A stretch of DNA of 64,000 nucleotides from Rhyacophila brunnea. Taxonomy: Eukaryota > Arthropoda > Insecta > Trichoptera > Rhyacophilidae. Location of the stretch: contig JAGYXB010000699.1 of NCBI GenBank assembly GCA_022495005.1, forward strand, positions 186,001 through 250,000, written 5' to 3'. The position numbers and the translations under genes are program-made. The number at the start of each line of letters is the position of its first letter. Positions within the stretch are counted from its first letter, which is position 1. Of this stretch, positions 26,233 to 37,443 are shown piece after piece. Under the pieces are notes generated by a model. The model had not been told where the DNA came from, made no database searches, and saw only the letters and a program-made list of their open reading frames with translations.

Positions 26233-26370
26233 AGGCTCTCGTAGTCCAGTGCGTAACGCGCCGGTTTTTCATCCGGGAGATGTGATTTTTTCTCTTCTAT
26301 TACTAACTACACAACTGTTTCTCTACACTACTGCCGTTAAACCTCATGACCTATTGTAGTGTTCAAAAGA
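26233..26370 (+). repeat. tRNA-like SINE fragment related to SINE B
   Basis: GGCTCTCGTAGTCCAGTGCG followed by TAACGCGCCGGTTTTTCATC parallels the head of SINE B at 28065 (GGCTCTTGTGGTGCAGTGCG, TAAGGCGCTTGCC). The B box is lost. An A-rich end follows near 26370. Confidence 0.5.
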
Positions 26371-28050
26371 AAATAAAAACAAAAAAACGTTATCAATAAT
26401 AACTATGTATAATAATAAACAATTTATCTATATTAAGATATTTTACAGGCAGAAAAAAACGAGTCACATAATATTTCTTATTCAATTTAGTAATAAATTA
26501 TTTGAAATATAATACCAACACCCAACTACTGTGGAATATAGGTATCACATGTATATATAATCAACAACCAAAATATCTATCGACTAAAAATACTAATTTG
26601 TTGTAGGTATAGAAGAAGGTTTTCTTTAACAAGTTGTATAATAGGTACTGAAGCATGAAACGTGTGTGAAAGAAAAGATTTTAGTGCTCACTCTGCTATT
26701 TTCCCATACGGAGCCGCACGGGAATAATGTAACAACCATGCAACATGGTACTTAGATAAATAATTTAGAGAGAAAAGAAAAGAGTTGTACTGGCTCAGCT
26801 AGTATCATTGACATGAAATATCCTCTGTACGTGTATACTTAATAGCAAGATTTTAATGCGATGATGATCGGAACCAACCCAATTAACCTGCTCTTCATGC
26901 GACGCTGCAAACTCCTTAAACGCGTGGTGTTGACGGATCCTGGCAAACACCTCAGAAATCATAAGCGGGCAATCAACAAAATGTGCTTACGTTATCTCGT
27001 ATAGGTACATCCAATTTTTTATTGAATTTTAATATAGCTGATACAATCAAAATGCCAATCCTCACCAAATGTGATTTTGGTATTAAGATAATAGATTATA
27101 TTAAGTGGGAATCTTCGATTATTCATTTTTATAATGAAAATATTTCTATACTAGACTGGACTGAATTGGACGGAGTTGAATTAAATAATTATCATTATAA
27201 GGATAATTCTGTGTTTAAAAGGAATATGGAAATTATTAAAAAAAAAACTTTTTCAAGAGTGCCAATAAATTAAGTATGTGAATATTTATGTTTTGTAGTG
27301 AAATTTAGGTACTAATTTAGCCGTGTTTAATTTTGAATTTTTAATATGGATGTTTTTGTGTTGCCTCCGAATTATGTAGATATTAATAATTTGCAACATT
27401 GAAAAAAGAATTCTATTGATTTCATTATATGTATATTTACTTTAAATTGTCTTGCCAAAAATAGTTGTACTTAACCTAACATACCTATCCCCAGAAATAA
27501 CTATTTTTGCCATGTATGCCATTTGCATATTATGCGATGTAGTATGCAATATGGTTAAATTAACATTAACAATGGATGTATTAAATCTTCAGACTAACTC
27601 GCAAACGGAATATTACTTCTTATGCTTAAGGTATAGTTAAATTGTATCTCAAACGTTTTTTTTAATCAAACTATTTTTATTAGTTAGGTAATTCAATTTA
27701 TCATTCACGTGATTTCGAATATAACAATCGTAGTGGGTAACTCAAACCCGCATACATCAGATTCTAACTAGTATGGTTTAACGAACGCTTATTACCCATA
27801 TCATATTTAAAAAAATATATATTTTCTTATTAGCGAGACGTGGTTTCAACAGGATGGCACTACATGCCATACGGCGACCGCAACCATCGACTTGGACGAG
27901 AAATAGACATGTCATTTGGCCTATAAGGTCGTGTGATTTGACATATCTGGACTATTTCCTGTATAGCTATGAAAAGTAATTGATGTATGCTGATAAATCA
28001 GCAATAATTAATTATTGACGCCTTAGAAACCAACATTGTTCATGATTCGT
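26371..28050. other. AT-rich DNA with weak open frames
   Basis: A 47-codon plus-strand frame (26861-27004, beginning MMMIGTNPINLL, with RRCKLLKRVVLTDP) has better codon composition than its surroundings. A 73-codon AT-rich frame follows at 27052-27273 (beginning MPILTKCDFG). I recognise neither, and see no promoter, splice or repeat context to support them. Confidence 0.3.
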
Positions 28051-28270
28051 GATATATGGCGAGTGGTGGCTCTTGTGGTGCAGTGCGTAAGGCGCTTGCC
28101 TTCCACCCGAAAGTTCGTGGGTTCGATTCCCGGTCAGGACACACAATATTTATATGTTTTTCTCAAAGCCTGCATGTTTGTAATTCTTCAAAATTACTAG
28201 CAACCACCTTGTACGAAAAAGCAAGGACATGGTTATTAATAATTCTAAAAAAAAAAGATATATGGCGAGT
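28051..28270 (+). mobile_element. SINE B, copy 1 (tRNA-derived), complete
   Basis: The body is 28065-28256 between perfect 14-mers GATATATGGCGAGT (28051-28064 and 28257-28270). The head has an A-box region (GTGGTGCAGTGCGTAAGG) and a perfect B box (GGTTCGATTCC). The body includes TTTTTCTCAAAGCCTG and CCACCTTGTACGAAAAAGCA, and it ends in GGACATGGTTATTAATAATT plus poly(A). The perfect duplication suggests a fairly recent insertion. Confidence 0.92.
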
Positions 28271-28602
28271 AGTGTTCGACAAAGTGGCCAAAAATTCTAA
28301 CAGCCGATATGGCTATATTATGTCCAACATCGTTATCAAATGTAAATTCCATGTATTGATGCTTTCGAATGTGTTATTTTTTTTCTAATGTGGCGTTCTT
28401 TTAAAAAAACACCCTTCATTAAGAAAATGCCAGACATTTGCTCTATTATTTTATCTCTCTCTATCGTTAATATGGTGTCAAATTGATACACCTTTCTTAT
28501 TACCTATCTGGTAAAGGTTTCTACTATCAAATTTAATATGTATTAATAATACTATACAAATAATGATCAGTATGTACGAGTATATATTAATTAAAATAAA
28601 AA
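28271..28602. other. AT-rich non-coding DNA, probable intron
   Basis: On the minus strand this lies immediately downstream of the splice donor of the 28610-28850 exon, so it is probably intronic. Nothing else is seen. Confidence 0.45.
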
Positions 28603-28609
28603 CACTTAC

Positions 28610-28850
28610 ATTTTAGCTTCTCCAATGGTTCATGATGAGAATGATGCGGTGGCGGGTGCGCATGCTCAGCCAGCGAGGGCGCGCCCATCAGTCCGGTGAT
28701 GGCGGAACTGACTGACACGGCTGCCGCAGCCACAGGATCGTGGAGATGCGAGTGCGAGTGGTGAGAGTGCGGATGCGCCGCGTGCAGAGCGTGCGCATCC
28801 TGCTGCACCAGGTCCTGTAGACAGAGACCGGCCTCCCCGAGTGGCTCCAT
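28610..28850 (-). CDS. first coding exon (partial), His/Ala-rich probable transcription factor
   Basis: This is the only stretch with convincing host coding signal. The minus-strand ATG (28850-28848) sits in a strong context (GTGGCCATGG) and opens an 80-residue segment beginning MEPLGEAGLCLQDLV. Two His-rich tracts follow (HPHSHHSHSHLHD, and HPPPHHSHH near the end) with an Ala/Val/Ser-rich middle (PVAAAAVSVSSAITGL). The segment ends EPLEKLK plus one base before a perfect GTAAGT donor (28609-28604), so the protein continues in an unseen exon. GC is much higher than the flanks. His/Ala-rich low-complexity N-termini are typical of insect homeobox, POU and similar regulators, but no DNA-binding domain is visible and I cannot name the gene. 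The frame also stays open upstream to about 28994, so the true start could be earlier. Confidence 0.6.
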
Positions 28851-29164
28851 GGCCACTCCAGGAAGGTACGACGTCAGCCCGCTCGGGAACACGTCCTTAT
28901 ACACGCGGAGGTGAATGATGAGGCCTTTGACTGATCGCTGAACCGGATTGGTGATCAGCCGCAGGACGTAGCCCGGCGGATCGTACCAATGGACCTAGTC
29001 CAATATCCTATCGCCTCTTTTTATTCAATCACTTTAACATCATCAGTATACACGGAAGATGAAAATTATTAAAGTCTTTTAAGTGAATGCTGAACCGTAT
29101 TGGTGATCAGTTTCAAGACGTATTTGAGTGGATTCGTCCACTAGATTTTGTCCAATATCCAAAA
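28851..29164 (-). promoter_or_regulatory. leader/upstream region with a ~100-bp direct duplication
   Basis: Two copies, about 28912-29010 and 29064-29164, share GCTGAACCG.ATTGGTGATCA, a GACGTA word and the closing GTCCAATATCC. The inner copy is GC-rich and open in frame with the 28610-28850 exon (YVLRLITNPVQRSVKGL); the outer copy is AT-drifted (YVLKLITNTVQHSLKRL, then a stop). Both contain ATTGG/CCAAT words. It may be a duplicated promoter element or leader of the exon gene, a duplicated exon, or an unrecognised repeat. An AG at 28996-28995 could be a splice acceptor. Confidence 0.4.
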
Positions 29165-30689
29165 ATATCTTTAAATCATTTCCCTCACATTAACATTGTC
29201 AAGATGAAACTGTCCACATTTTATTAAAAATATAATAAACGTTGTTTTGATTGTCAAAAAATCATTCTAGTTTATTCATGAAATCTATACAGGCACTAAT
29301 TTTTTTATAAGACTTTTACTAAAACAAATCTTGTTTATGATGAAAAAAAATCATGTGAATTTTTAAATTATGGCAACTTTTTTTCAAATAAGTTGTCAAG
29401 ACAGCATAGTTCTAATTGATCTTGTTTATTTTTTAATATGGATGCAAACAGTTTAAATAATTATTAAAATAATCTCAAATTTATCACACACTTTATAACT
29501 ATTATTATTCGCGTAGGGAAAAAAACACTTTTTTATACTTGTAGACGCGTTCCGTCGAACCGTTGAATTATGAAGTATGTCGACGTACAATGTTTGCCTG
29601 AAACACAAACAAAACATTACGATTAGAAAAAATACTTTTATAGTTGCTAAATTAACATAAGATCATGAATAGTTGCACGGTGTTTAATGTTTTATACATA
29701 TTGACTAAGAGGCATGTATAAAAATTGGATTTCCAAATACCTACATTATTTTTAAATAGGTAAATATATCGAAATATAAAGTAAATAAATATTTGATAAA
29801 AGGCGATAATATTACTTAAATAGTAAAGCTTATAATATAAATTAACGCGTGTTGAAAGCCGTACTGAGACAATTCCTTATATTATATTAGGTAATGCATT
29901 AAACTGACATACCTAAAAAAGTATATAATATACTAATTATTAAAATATTATAATATATGATGCTTACTTCCATATAGTTTACATAAGATTTGGAACCTGA
30001 TTTTTCTACTCAAACACATATTCTCAAATAGTGCCAAAATTACAATTTACACAATTACAGACAATGGCGATAAAATATTATAAGCAAGACTAATTAAATT
30101 TAATTCAGTAGAGTGGTCAAAACTGTTTTTTTAATGATGTAGATTAATTATAAAATATTTTATTTTATTATAATTATTAAAATACAGTCTTTCTACTGTA
30201 ATTATTACTTAAATTTAAATTGATGTATATATTATGAATGTTTGAGACTTTTACGGTTGTTTATTATCTAAATATTTTTTTTTATATAGGCAACGGGTGT
30301 TTTTATTCTTCTTTTCTTGACTTGCCCATAACGTCGAAGAAAATATAAGTAGTGGTAACCACAAAATCTATTATGATTATATTCATGGTTTAAATTCTAA
30401 AAAGAAGTTATTTAATCATATTTGTTATAAATTAAATTGTTAACCTTTTAAAATTTTATCAGGTGTAAATAAAAAGATTAAATTTTAAATAAATCATATA
30501 TATTTATATAAATTTCTGCAGATATTTTTTTTTCTTCTTCCGTCTTATATTTTTAAATAAAAGTTCATAAATGTGTCCAATTAAAAAAGACCTTTATAAA
30601 CCGTACAGATTCAAATCATTTTTGACAACCTTGATACTGCGAAAGTCTTAAACTTTTCAAAGTTTTTTTCTAATACCCACCCAAATTTA
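29165..30689. other. AT-rich non-coding DNA, nothing recognised
   Basis: No supported feature in this stretch. Confidence 0.5.
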
Positions 30690-31080
30690 TAACAAATTAC
30701 TGAAACCAAGACGCAAAGCCACGTTCGGAAGGAGGACGCTCTGTTGATCCTATTTGTTACGGAAAATTAGACGCACAAAGTCGCCTCTTGACACGCCTTT
30801 TACATTTAATAAACTTAAGGAGCTTTAAACACCTATTGTCTTCCGCAAAGTTTTTCACTGCGGAGCTTTCCTCTAGAGCGAGAGGCTACGCCGTAGACGG
30901 TCTACGGCGGCGTAGACCACGAGACGCTCGCTCTTTCGCAAATCCAGCGTATAAAAATCACTGAACCGAGTCCTTTAAACGTGCTAAAACCTCGATTACT
31001 TGACTTAAACCCGCGACTCGCCGACTTTGACTACTCGCTTTGTTCCGTTTCCCAGGTGAAGCTGATTACCATACAACTCT
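30690..31080. promoter_or_regulatory. GC-richer island with palindrome and TATA-like box
   Basis: A GC-rich patch in AT-rich DNA. It contains the palindrome GCCGTAGACGGTCTACGGC near 30890-30915, flanked by further CTACGC/GCGTAG pairing, and a TATA-like GTATAAAAATC near 30949-30959 on the plus strand. No repeat match is seen in the window and no long frame. It is a candidate enhancer or promoter; function is inferred only. Confidence 0.3.
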
Positions 31081-31569
31081 GATTTTGCGTCATAACGATT
31101 TCGTGATCTTTTGAGTGGATGTTTTAAATGAAAAATATTCTTTAAAAAAGGATTTTACAAACTACGATCTTCTCAATGAATTTCCTTCATTCAATGATCA
31201 GAGAAGACTGTTTTACATTACATACTAAATAACCTAAAGCTAAACTATTCGGTAAGTATATTGAACATATCTCCCGACTCTCAATCCAGATTAGTGGATT
31301 CCAATCCAGCAATCGAATCAAATTCACGTTTTTTTCAATGTGTATTTGGATCAATAGCATGGACTTAATATTTAAAAATACTTTTTAAATGCTAACAGTC
31401 ATTCTTCGTAGAAAATAGTTAAAGTGATAATTTTCGCTTAGTATTTTTAACTGTTATTTCATGGTGAAAATACATTATAGACAACAGAAATAACAATAGA
31501 ATGTATTATAGCCGTTAAATTATTTTTTTTTACCAACTTATCCACATTTAGAAAAACCATTTTTCATAT
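31081..31569. other. AT-rich non-coding DNA, nothing recognised
   Basis: No supported feature in this stretch. Confidence 0.5.
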
Positions 31570-31784
31570 GAATAATAGGTACTGTTTGGTTATACGGAAC
31601 ACAGTGGAAAACGCATTTTTAAAATAGCCGAGAAACTGGATTATTTTTTAGGTTAACCTAACCTAACCTAACCTAACCCAACCTAACCTAAACTAACCCA
31701 AACTAACAAATAATCCAGTATATCGGGTATTTTCAAAATGTGTTTTCCGCTGTATTCCGTATAACCGAGCAGTACCGAATAATA
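31570..31784. mobile_element. MITE-T copy 2, telomere-motif core, 8-bp target duplication
   Basis: The element is 31578-31776, between perfect 8-mers GAATAATA (31570-31577 and 31777-31784). Inverted arms of about 70 bp start GGTACTG and include GGTTATACGG, GTGGAAAACGCATTTT, ATAGCCGA and ACTGGATTATT. Between the arms is a run of CCTAA units. It can fold almost entirely back on itself. Confidence 0.9.
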
Positions 31785-32433
31785 TTATATAAAGATTAAA
31801 TATTGTAGCACTCCTTATTGACGATATGTCATGAGTTTTCGTGATATATCGGAAATTACCAATGAGAAAAAAATCACCAAATAAGACTTAATCCCACAAT
31901 CATTACAATCCTGGCTATGTACTGTAATAATATTAAATTCAAATTATTGAGTCTTGAATAAAAAATATGTTATAAAATCTTTTTATTTACATTCTGATAT
32001 GATAAAACGTTTATTGAGCATGTTACAAAATTAATATTTGGTTTAAATAACTGTAAGTTTTATTTTATTTTATACACACATAGTACATTATTAAGATTGT
32101 TATGTAAGTCTACTGAATTGTACTCAAGAAATCGTACATAATCGGTACAAGTACTCATCTAGTTTCATAAAAATGAGTCAATGATTTTTTTATTGTCCAA
32201 CATTCGTTCTGAATCGATACAATCGAGAAGAGCTCCTGAAAGATAGACAATGTCTATATGTTACAGTTATCTATGCGAACGTGCCGCTCACAAGTTGTAT
32301 CCGGAAAAGTCGTCGTGATTTCTACATTACAGACGTAAAATGTTTAAATTTACTAATAAAATAATGCCATAAATGTAATATGTAGTTGAAGTTCTATTCA
32401 ATATTCTTTCTAATAGGTTCATAATTATGTGTC
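31785..32433. other. AT-rich non-coding DNA, nothing recognised
   Basis: No supported feature in this stretch. Confidence 0.5.
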
Positions 32434-33096
32434 TAAGGATCTCTCTTCTCCTCTTCTTGGTCGTGCACTCATCGCTGAGGATCGTGACCACATTTAAATT
32501 TCGCCATCCTTTGAGCGACCAAGACTTTCCATCCTTCTCGAACTTCCGCTTCTTTCAGGGTAGAATGGATGGTGCTCCCAGTCAGCTCTTTCACTTGGTC
32601 GCTCCATCGCGCAGACACTCTTCCTCTGCTTCGCCTTCCCTGGAGGCTACCCAAAACTACCGTCTCTCCAGGTTATCCGGTCCGCGCCTGACAATATGTC
32701 CAAAAAAATGCATAATTCTTCTCAGACATATCGTCGAGAGCCGTTCCTTTATCTCCAGTCACTGGATGATTGACTGGCTCCTGTGCTCCATCCAAGAAAT
32801 GCGAAGCATTCGGCGCCAACACCATTTCTCAAAGGCATCAATTGCTTTCCGTTCCCTTGCCTTCAGGGTCCACGACTTGACTCCGTATAGAAATATCGAG
32901 AATACTAATGTTTGCACAAGCAACATTTTTGTGGCAATCGAAATTCCCCGATCCTTCCATATAGTAGTAAGGCGTGTCATCGCATTTTTTGCAATCTGTG
33001 TGCGCCTTCTTATTTCCGCTTCGCATCCGCTCTTTCCACTGATGGTTGATCCCAGATATACAAACTCGTCGACTGTTTCGAGGTTTTTTTAAGGAT
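32434..33096 (-). mobile_element. 5'-truncated RTE-like LINE, inverted partner of 33937-34462
   Basis: On the minus strand the frames give MLLVQTLVFSIFLYGVKSWT, RKAIDAFEKWCWRRMLRISW and GRRSRGRVSARWSDQVKELT, the usual C-terminal end of an RTE-like reverse transcriptase. Frameshifts lie between blocks. The element ends in a GA-rich tail (AAGAGGAGAAGAGAGA). The 7-mer TAAGGAT at 32434-32440 and 33090-33096 may be the target duplication. Long plus-strand frames here are antisense shadows. Confidence 0.75.
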
Positions 33097-33514
33097 ATTT
33101 CAAATAATAAAAGACGTAAGTACAGGAGCGGATTTCACTAATCAGAAGCCATACTCATAACTTCCTAATAGAGCTCCCCATATTTAAATATAAATATATA
33201 TATAGGTATTTAAATGCTAAACAATATTTACTAATCTACGTCATAATATGTTTCCACTAAAATGACGAATGACAGTAAACAACGCATTTCATAATTATTA
33301 TTTTCTTAATCTAAAATCAAATAAGGTAAATATTAATGTAAGTATTGTTTAATAACCAATCGCTCTGTATGGTTGTAAAAAATCTAGAGCCAAATGTAGA
33401 AATGAGTAAAATTTTACAGTATACTTATAAAGTAGGACCGGCTAAAGAAAACCAGACGTAATGCATCCATACGAATGCTGATTTCTACGAATAATTAAAG
33501 TCTAAAGTCGATGC
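33097..33514. other. AT-rich non-coding DNA, nothing recognised
   Basis: No supported feature in this stretch. Confidence 0.5.
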
Positions 33515-33695
33515 CTTGAGAGTGCAAAGACTTAAGATGGGCAGATGTTAAATTCGGTGGAACTAGACCTCTCCATAAAGTTTATGAACCAACCCCAGTA
33601 CACACTCAGTCCCTGAGCCGCATCCAGAGGACATTGGAGGATAACGTCAAGAGGGACGCAGAGAGGCTGTATGTAACCGACTGGAAAAAGAAAGA
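33515..33695 (+). pseudogene. RTE-like LINE C-terminal fragment
   Basis: The plus strand reads LQRLRWADVKFGG and, after decayed sequence, LEDNVKRDAERLYVTDWKKK and a stop. This matches the RLRWxGH ... RWxDxVKxDxxxLxVxDW end of another RTE-like lineage. It is shorter and more decayed than its neighbours. Confidence 0.55.
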
Positions 33696-33928
33696 TTGAA
33701 AAAGAGGTTCCTCGAATTCATGTCGTCAATATACTGACAATTATTGTGTTAGAGAAAACTTTATATTATGTAGGTACTATTCTTGCATAATATTGTTTTA
33801 TTTAGAGTTCCCATGTCAGCGCGGGCTCATTTTCTTGCATCCAATCAGAGTACCCAGAGGAGATTAGTAGGATGATATTTAATTACTTTTTTCACATATT
33901 TAATCGCTATCATTTATTGTATATATAT

Positions 33929-34470
33929 AAAATACTATATGGAAGGATCGGAGAATTTCGATTGCCACAACAATGATGCTTGTGCAAACATTAGTGTTCT
34001 CGATATTTTATACGGAGTCGAGTCGTGGACCCTGAAGGCAAGAGAACGGAAGGCAATTGATGAGTTTGAGATGTAGTGTTGGCGCCGAATGCTTCGCATT
34101 TCTTGGACGGAGCACAGGACGAACCAGTCAATCATCCAGAGACTGAAAATAAAGGAACGGCTCTCGACGATATGTCTGAGAAGAATTCTGCAGTTTTTTG
34201 GACATATTGTCAGGCGCGGACTGGACAACCTGGACAGACTGGTAGTTTTTGGTAGCCTCCAGGGAAGGCAAAGCAGAGGAAGAACGTCTGCGCGATGGAG
34301 CGACCAAGTGAAAGAGCTGACTGGGGGCACCATCCATTCTGCCCTGAGAGAAGAGGAAGATCGTAAAGGATGAAAAGTCTTGGTCGCTCAAAGGATAGCG
34401 AAATTTAAATGTGGTCACGATCCTCAGAGCCATGAGCGCACGACCAAGAAGAGAAGAGAGAGAAAATACT
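33929..34470 (+). mobile_element. 5'-truncated RTE-like LINE with 8-bp target duplication
   Basis: The insertion is 33937-34462, with AAAATACT at 33929-33936 and 34463-34470. The plus strand encodes MLRISWTEHRTNQSIIQRLK, LRRILQFFGHIVRRG and GRQSRGRTSARWSDQVKELT, then a GA-rich 3' tail. One in-frame stop (TAG in GAGATGTAGTGTTGG) precedes this frame. The copy is very similar to 32441-33089 but in opposite orientation; the separate target duplication shows an independent insertion. Confidence 0.85.
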
Positions 34471-35163
34471 GAAAAGCTATTTATTATATAATATTATACA
34501 ACATTGAAAAATGTGGTTCAATAGTTTTCAATGAAATTGAATGATATCTAATTCCATTACTTTATTAATGTAATTAAAGAAATATAAATCCATTATTATG
34601 TTCAAAGCTTTAAAACTTTAAAGCGACGCACTCAATGGAGTTAAAATCATTTATTTTACGAGGGCAGGAAATGGCATACGTCTACAATACCAATATTAGA
34701 TCTATATTTTTAGAAACCCAATAGGTAAGATTTATCATTTTTGAAGGAAAGCTTATTATGTGTACCCATTTAAGTAATGTGCATCTGACATAATACAACA
34801 CAAATTCTTGCATTTTATAAAGCACAAATCTTATATTTTTATAAAATAGGTAGAATATTACACCAGATTCTTTTTAAAATCAGTATGCTGGCTTTTTTAC
34901 ACTTTGAATAATTCTAAGATATTTTTAGCAATTAATAATTCACATGATTTGAGAATGTAGCATTCTTCATCGATATTTAAATTATTAGCGAGTTCAAATA
35001 CCAAAATTTGGAGAGATCCTGACATCAGCTAGCAATTGAAGTAATTACCCATTATTGGTACCTTGTTTCAAACTACAAAAACCAATCGCCAAAATTAACG
35101 GGATGTGTTAAGCACTCCAGATGTATAATATGTTACTAATTTAATATCATCATAATTGTGTAA
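34471..35163. other. AT-rich non-coding DNA, nothing recognised
   Basis: No supported feature in this stretch. Confidence 0.5.
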
Positions 35164-35320
35164 GACGCACATGGTTCAATTGATAAAGCACTTTGGCGCG
35201 AATCCAGTAGATGTGTGTTCGAATCCCGCCGGGCGTCGTATTATTTTGGAATGAATTCTTGTTCAATCTCTGATCTCTTTTAAAACGGTCTCATAGGCCA
35301 AGGCCGAATATAAATTTGTA
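35164..35320 (+). repeat. tRNA-like SINE, family D
   Basis: ATGGTTCAATTGATAAAGCA resembles an A-box region, and GTGTTCGAATCCCGCCGGGC contains a good B box. The short body has TGATCTCTTTTAAAACGGTC. No second copy or target duplication was found in this window. Confidence 0.55.
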
Positions 35321-35395
35321 AAACTAATGCGGGTAGAGACGAATGATTTTCAATAAACAGTTTTTCATACTGTCATTTTAAATTAATACTAAGTA

Positions 35396-35817
35396 CCTAG
35401 AGTCATGGCCCCCATAAGGGGGGCTGACAGGGCTCCAGCCTAGGGGCCCTGGCTTAAGGGGGTCCCGGCCTGGCAAATTGACCAGCCAAGTGAGATAAAC
35501 ACACAACACAAAAATGCACTAATAGTAAAAAAAATTCGCCTGCGGCGCTATTTCAGTTAAAACAACATTAAAAGCATATGATTGTGCGATGCAATTTTTG
35601 ATTATTGTTTGTCAATATTCGATAACTCCATAATTCAAGTGGGTGTATTAGAAATACAAAAAACGCTAAAAATACCCTAATTTTTACCTCGAACACTATT
35701 TAGAATACACAACTGTAGATAGTCACACTGCCTTTACTTTTAGCGATAGGTAGGGGCGCCCGTCAAAGATTCTAGCCTGGGGGCCCGCTTCAGGAAGTGG
35801 GAGCCCATGCCTAGAGT
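35396..35817. mobile_element. MITE-G copy 1 (hAT-like), perfect 8-bp target duplication
   Basis: The element is 35404-35809 between CCTAGAGT repeats (35396-35403 and 35810-35817). Ends are CATGGCCCCCATAA... and ...GGGAGCCCATG, followed inward by GGGCTCCAGCCTAGGGGCCC on one side and its imperfect inverse on the other. The interior is non-coding. The 8-bp duplication suggests the hAT superfamily. Other copies: 51793-52325 and 53399-53646. Confidence 0.85.
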
Positions 35818-36380
35818 AGTTTATGTGAAAAGGTATTTAAGGCCTATATTTTATAGCAACCTTGATAGTACACGTGGGGTAAAGGCATTTAGAAGAAATC
35901 TTTGTTCTCAGAAGAACAGGATTTAAATTAATGCATTATTTTTTGACAATCTATAATTACCTTTTCGAGCCTATCTCTGTCGTCCACGGCGTCGACGAAT
36001 TGTATGTAGATAAACAAGGTCCGTAGAGCGTTATATATTATTGTATAGGTGCATCACAAAGTAGCAGGGTAGCAGTGGGCAAAGCAGATCAATACGCGAT
36101 TTCCTCGCGGGAGACGAGAAAGATACTTTGTTGAGAACAAGAGACGTGAACGTTTTCACAATAAACCTTGCGAGACAGACTGCCAATAACGATGCGCATC
36201 ACATAAAGTATAAACATTTATATGAACGTACGTATATATAGCCAAACTACACATTTATTATAATATGTATATTTGCGTTGTTTTGGTAAAACTATGTACG
36301 TCGAAAATGAGTTTTAGAAACAATTTGTTTGTTTATTTCGCTCAACTTTAAGGTAAAAGTAAGTGAGTCAGTGATCAATA
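35818..36380. other. non-coding DNA, nothing recognised
   Basis: The 35960-36200 part is slightly GC-richer. No supported feature. Confidence 0.45.
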
Positions 36381-36561
36381 AATTTTGTGGTACCGTTCGG
36401 TTATACGGAATACAGCGGAAAACGCATTTTGAAAATAGCCGATAAACTGGATTATTTATTAGTTTGGGGTAGTTTAGGTTAGGTTAGGTTTGGTTAGGTT
36501 AACCTAACAAATAATCCAGTTTATCGGCTATTTTCAAAATGTGTAACAGTACCAATTATGT
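36381..36561. mobile_element. MITE-T copy 3, telomere-motif core
   Basis: The element is 36389-36553 and starts GGTACCGTTCGGTTATACGG. The left arm is complete. The right arm is shortened: after TCAAAATGTGT it jumps to AACAGTACC, losing about 20 bp. The core reads TTAGG in the left half and switches to AACCTAAC. Flanks AATTTTGT and AATTATGT match at 7 of 8 positions. Confidence 0.88.
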
Positions 36562-37443
36562 TTCTCGTAAAAGGTTATTAGTTTTATTTTCACTGTTTTT
36601 ACATACTTCATTAATTGGCGTTGTACCTACAAATAACAAAATATTATATGTAATAATTATATTTAAAACTATTATTTGGGGAAATCCGACATCATCTAGA
36701 AATCAAAGTTAATATTATTACTGGCTATATCTAAAATTACAAAAGATAGTTGCTAATATTAACAGAATGTAATTGTATCGGTATTTCATCAGTAAAGCTT
36801 ACCGCCTATAATATTGCGATTGATGTGGGTTAGTAACAATCGGGCTAAAAATATATTTAGATTTTATTTAAAATATTATATTTCTAAAATTTTTCTAAAT
36901 TATATAAATTTTAGGTTTTAAATGTCGATTTGAAATAATGCATTAGTAAAATAAAACTAAGTAATTCTACGTTGACTTTAAATTGACTTGAGGTGATTAT
37001 ATCGATTACAATGTACTAAATAAAAAAGTCAGGAAATGAATTTTATGTACGTATTATATATTATTTTTATGTACATTCAAAACAAATAATGCTATGATTT
37101 TACTTATAAGTATAATTAAGATTAAATGTGTTCTGAAAACAAAAACGGCAGTTTCTTTTTTCGTAAAATGATGACAAGACCACAAAAATGTGCGATTTCT
37201 TTCTTATATATGTATCTGCTAAATAGGTATTATAAAATTTTGTATGTATACTAATAAAAAAATATTTTTATGGCTTGTCAACATTTCACAAGAATGGAAA
37301 CTGCCGTTTTTGATTCTAGAGCTCTCATTATTTTTCAATGCGACTGCTTGAGTTAAAATAAATATATAATAATAATATTAAATATTTTCTACAAAACCAA
37401 AATGATTCGATGATCAGTTGAATTACAATCCATGTAGAGTATT
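36562..37443. other. AT-rich non-coding DNA, nothing recognised
   Basis: No supported feature in this stretch. Confidence 0.5.

Noticed and set aside
27052..27273. 73-codon AT-rich frame beginning MPILTKCDFG
   Set aside because: No recognisable domain, no promoter or splice context; kept only as a note.
28056..28388. 110-codon frame over the tRNA-like sequence
   Set aside because: The first two-thirds is SINE B and the remainder is AT-rich flank; no independent coding support.
32427..33092. 221-codon plus-strand frame, the second longest in the window
   Set aside because: It is the antisense of an RTE-like LINE C-terminus, whose real blocks read on the minus strand.
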